Below, one piece after another: positions 63,530-64,000 of a stretch of DNA of 64,000 bases. The notes below the pieces were generated by a model. It did not search any database and was not told where the DNA came from. It saw only the letters and a program-made list of their open reading frames with translations. Position 1 is the first letter of the stretch; every line of letters begins with the position of its first letter. The position numbers and the translations under genes are program-made. Source of the DNA: JAEUIE01 sp046350055 (GTDB lineage Bacteria > Planctomycetota > Planctomycetia > Gemmatales > HRBIN36); assembly GCA_046350055.1 (NCBI GenBank), contig JAXMBC010000001.1, forward strand, positions 4,464,001-4,528,000, given 5' to 3'.

Positions 63530-64000
63530 TTACTTGCCAGCCTTTTTTGACAACAAATACGCTTGTCCCGGGCCGACAGGCGCTGAAGGCCCGGCATTTA
63601 CTGGCAATGCTCCACTGGGAGCGTCGATACGTAACACCTGAAGTGGCGTAACCACGTCATTGGCGGGACGATCGTGATATCGAATGGTCCCTTCGATGGA
63701 CTGAGACTTCTCCATTTTCCATGCTGCCAGCCATTGCTCCAGTAGCTTGAGATCCGAAGGTAAATTGATCAATGGCTGGTTCAAACGCAAGCTGCCCAGA
63801 AACATGAGCCTTTTCCGATAGATATTGGCTTCCTCGGACCAGGCGATGCATGTCCGCATCATGCTTTCCATCGTCTCAGGCTTTGTCAAGTTGAACGGAT
63901 TCTTAGGCAAAGGAACAAGGATAATCATCGCAGGGCAGTCGATAATATTGCGGCATGCAGTGATACTAATCGTGTTCTTGGGAAGATTCTCCAGCAGTAC
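63530..64000 (-). CDS. C-terminal part of an unknown protein (runs off the window)
   Basis: The minus-strand frame is open from the right edge to a stop at 63530, 157 residues. The visible part starts VLLENLPKNTISITACRN and continues PLPKNPFNLTKPETMESMMRTCIAWS, without any known motif. An ATG at 63928 lies in the middle of the frame, but the sequence before it reads as protein, so the gene probably continues to the right. It is convergent with the DUF1080 gene, with 2 bp between stops. Confidence 0.65.
   Translation of the reverse strand, partial: VLLENLPKNTISITACRNIIDCPAMIILVPLPKNPFNLTKPETMESMMRTCIAWSEEANIYRKRLMFLGSLRLNQPLINLPSDLKLLEQWLAAWKMEKSQSIEGTIRYHDRPANDVVTPLQVLRIDAPSGALPVNAGPSAPVGPGQAYLLSKKAGK

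Overview
This window is almost certainly from a planctomycete chromosome, most likely from the Gemmata-type group. The reasons are the lineage-typical families seen here. These are a DUF1559 pseudopilin-like protein, a DUF1571 protein, a PVC-type heme CxxCH propeller protein, a DUF1080 protein, planctomycete-style Ser/Thr kinases, a YdeP-type molybdoenzyme and a giant UvrA made of two fused copies. I found no rRNA, tRNA or CRISPR array. Genes sit on both strands in short runs, many with ATGA-type overlaps.

Layout. 1-10.6 kb: end of a probable permease, comB, an RlmI-type methyltransferase, an MBL hydrolase, a DUF1571 protein, ndk, an S49-family lipoprotein that has lost its catalytic pair, two aspartyl-protease/PDZ paralogues, leuS and a pterin dehydratase. 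10.6-13.2 kb: an accessory patch with a frameshifted membrane protein and a HEPN-domain gene whose 5' end is cut off by an IS3-family element. 13.2-18 kb: metH and a kinase. 18.4-27.9 kb (minus strand): uvrA(tandem)-cbiM-aguB-aguA, a coupled run. The last two genes turn agmatine into putrescine. 28-35.8 kb (minus strand): secreted and envelope proteins (cytochrome-linked propeller, PQQ-like propeller, WD40 protein, small membrane protein, esterase). 35.9-38 kb: ribD and a medium-chain reductase. 38-45.6 kb: a small cytochrome, a secreted protein, queA, a GH2-like protein, a TIM-barrel protein with a Tat signal, a TrhO-RluA fusion, a lipoprotein and a NYN/zinc/cold-shock fusion. 45.9-54.2 kb: an active-looking sppA, rpoN behind a sigma-54-type promoter, an M24 peptidase, and a sugar-phosphate group (HAD, ROK, PfkB). 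54.2-64 kb: a flavoprotein/molybdoenzyme pair, a lipoprotein and DUF1559 pair, a receptor-like kinase with a beta-helix ectodomain, a small coupled protein, a DUF1080 protein and a partial gene.

The most interesting points are these: the HEPN gene split from its likely start by the IS; the double UvrA with a duplicated C-terminal domain of unknown role; the S49 homologue lacking both catalytic residues; two RNA-related fusions (TrhO-RluA and NYN-Zn-CSD); the sigma-54 promoter in front of rpoN; and short interspersed repeats that have entered the coding sequences of leuS and metH or abut them. I did not see a multi-gene defence island or another clearly new multi-gene system. All family calls come from reading the sequence; no database search was run.
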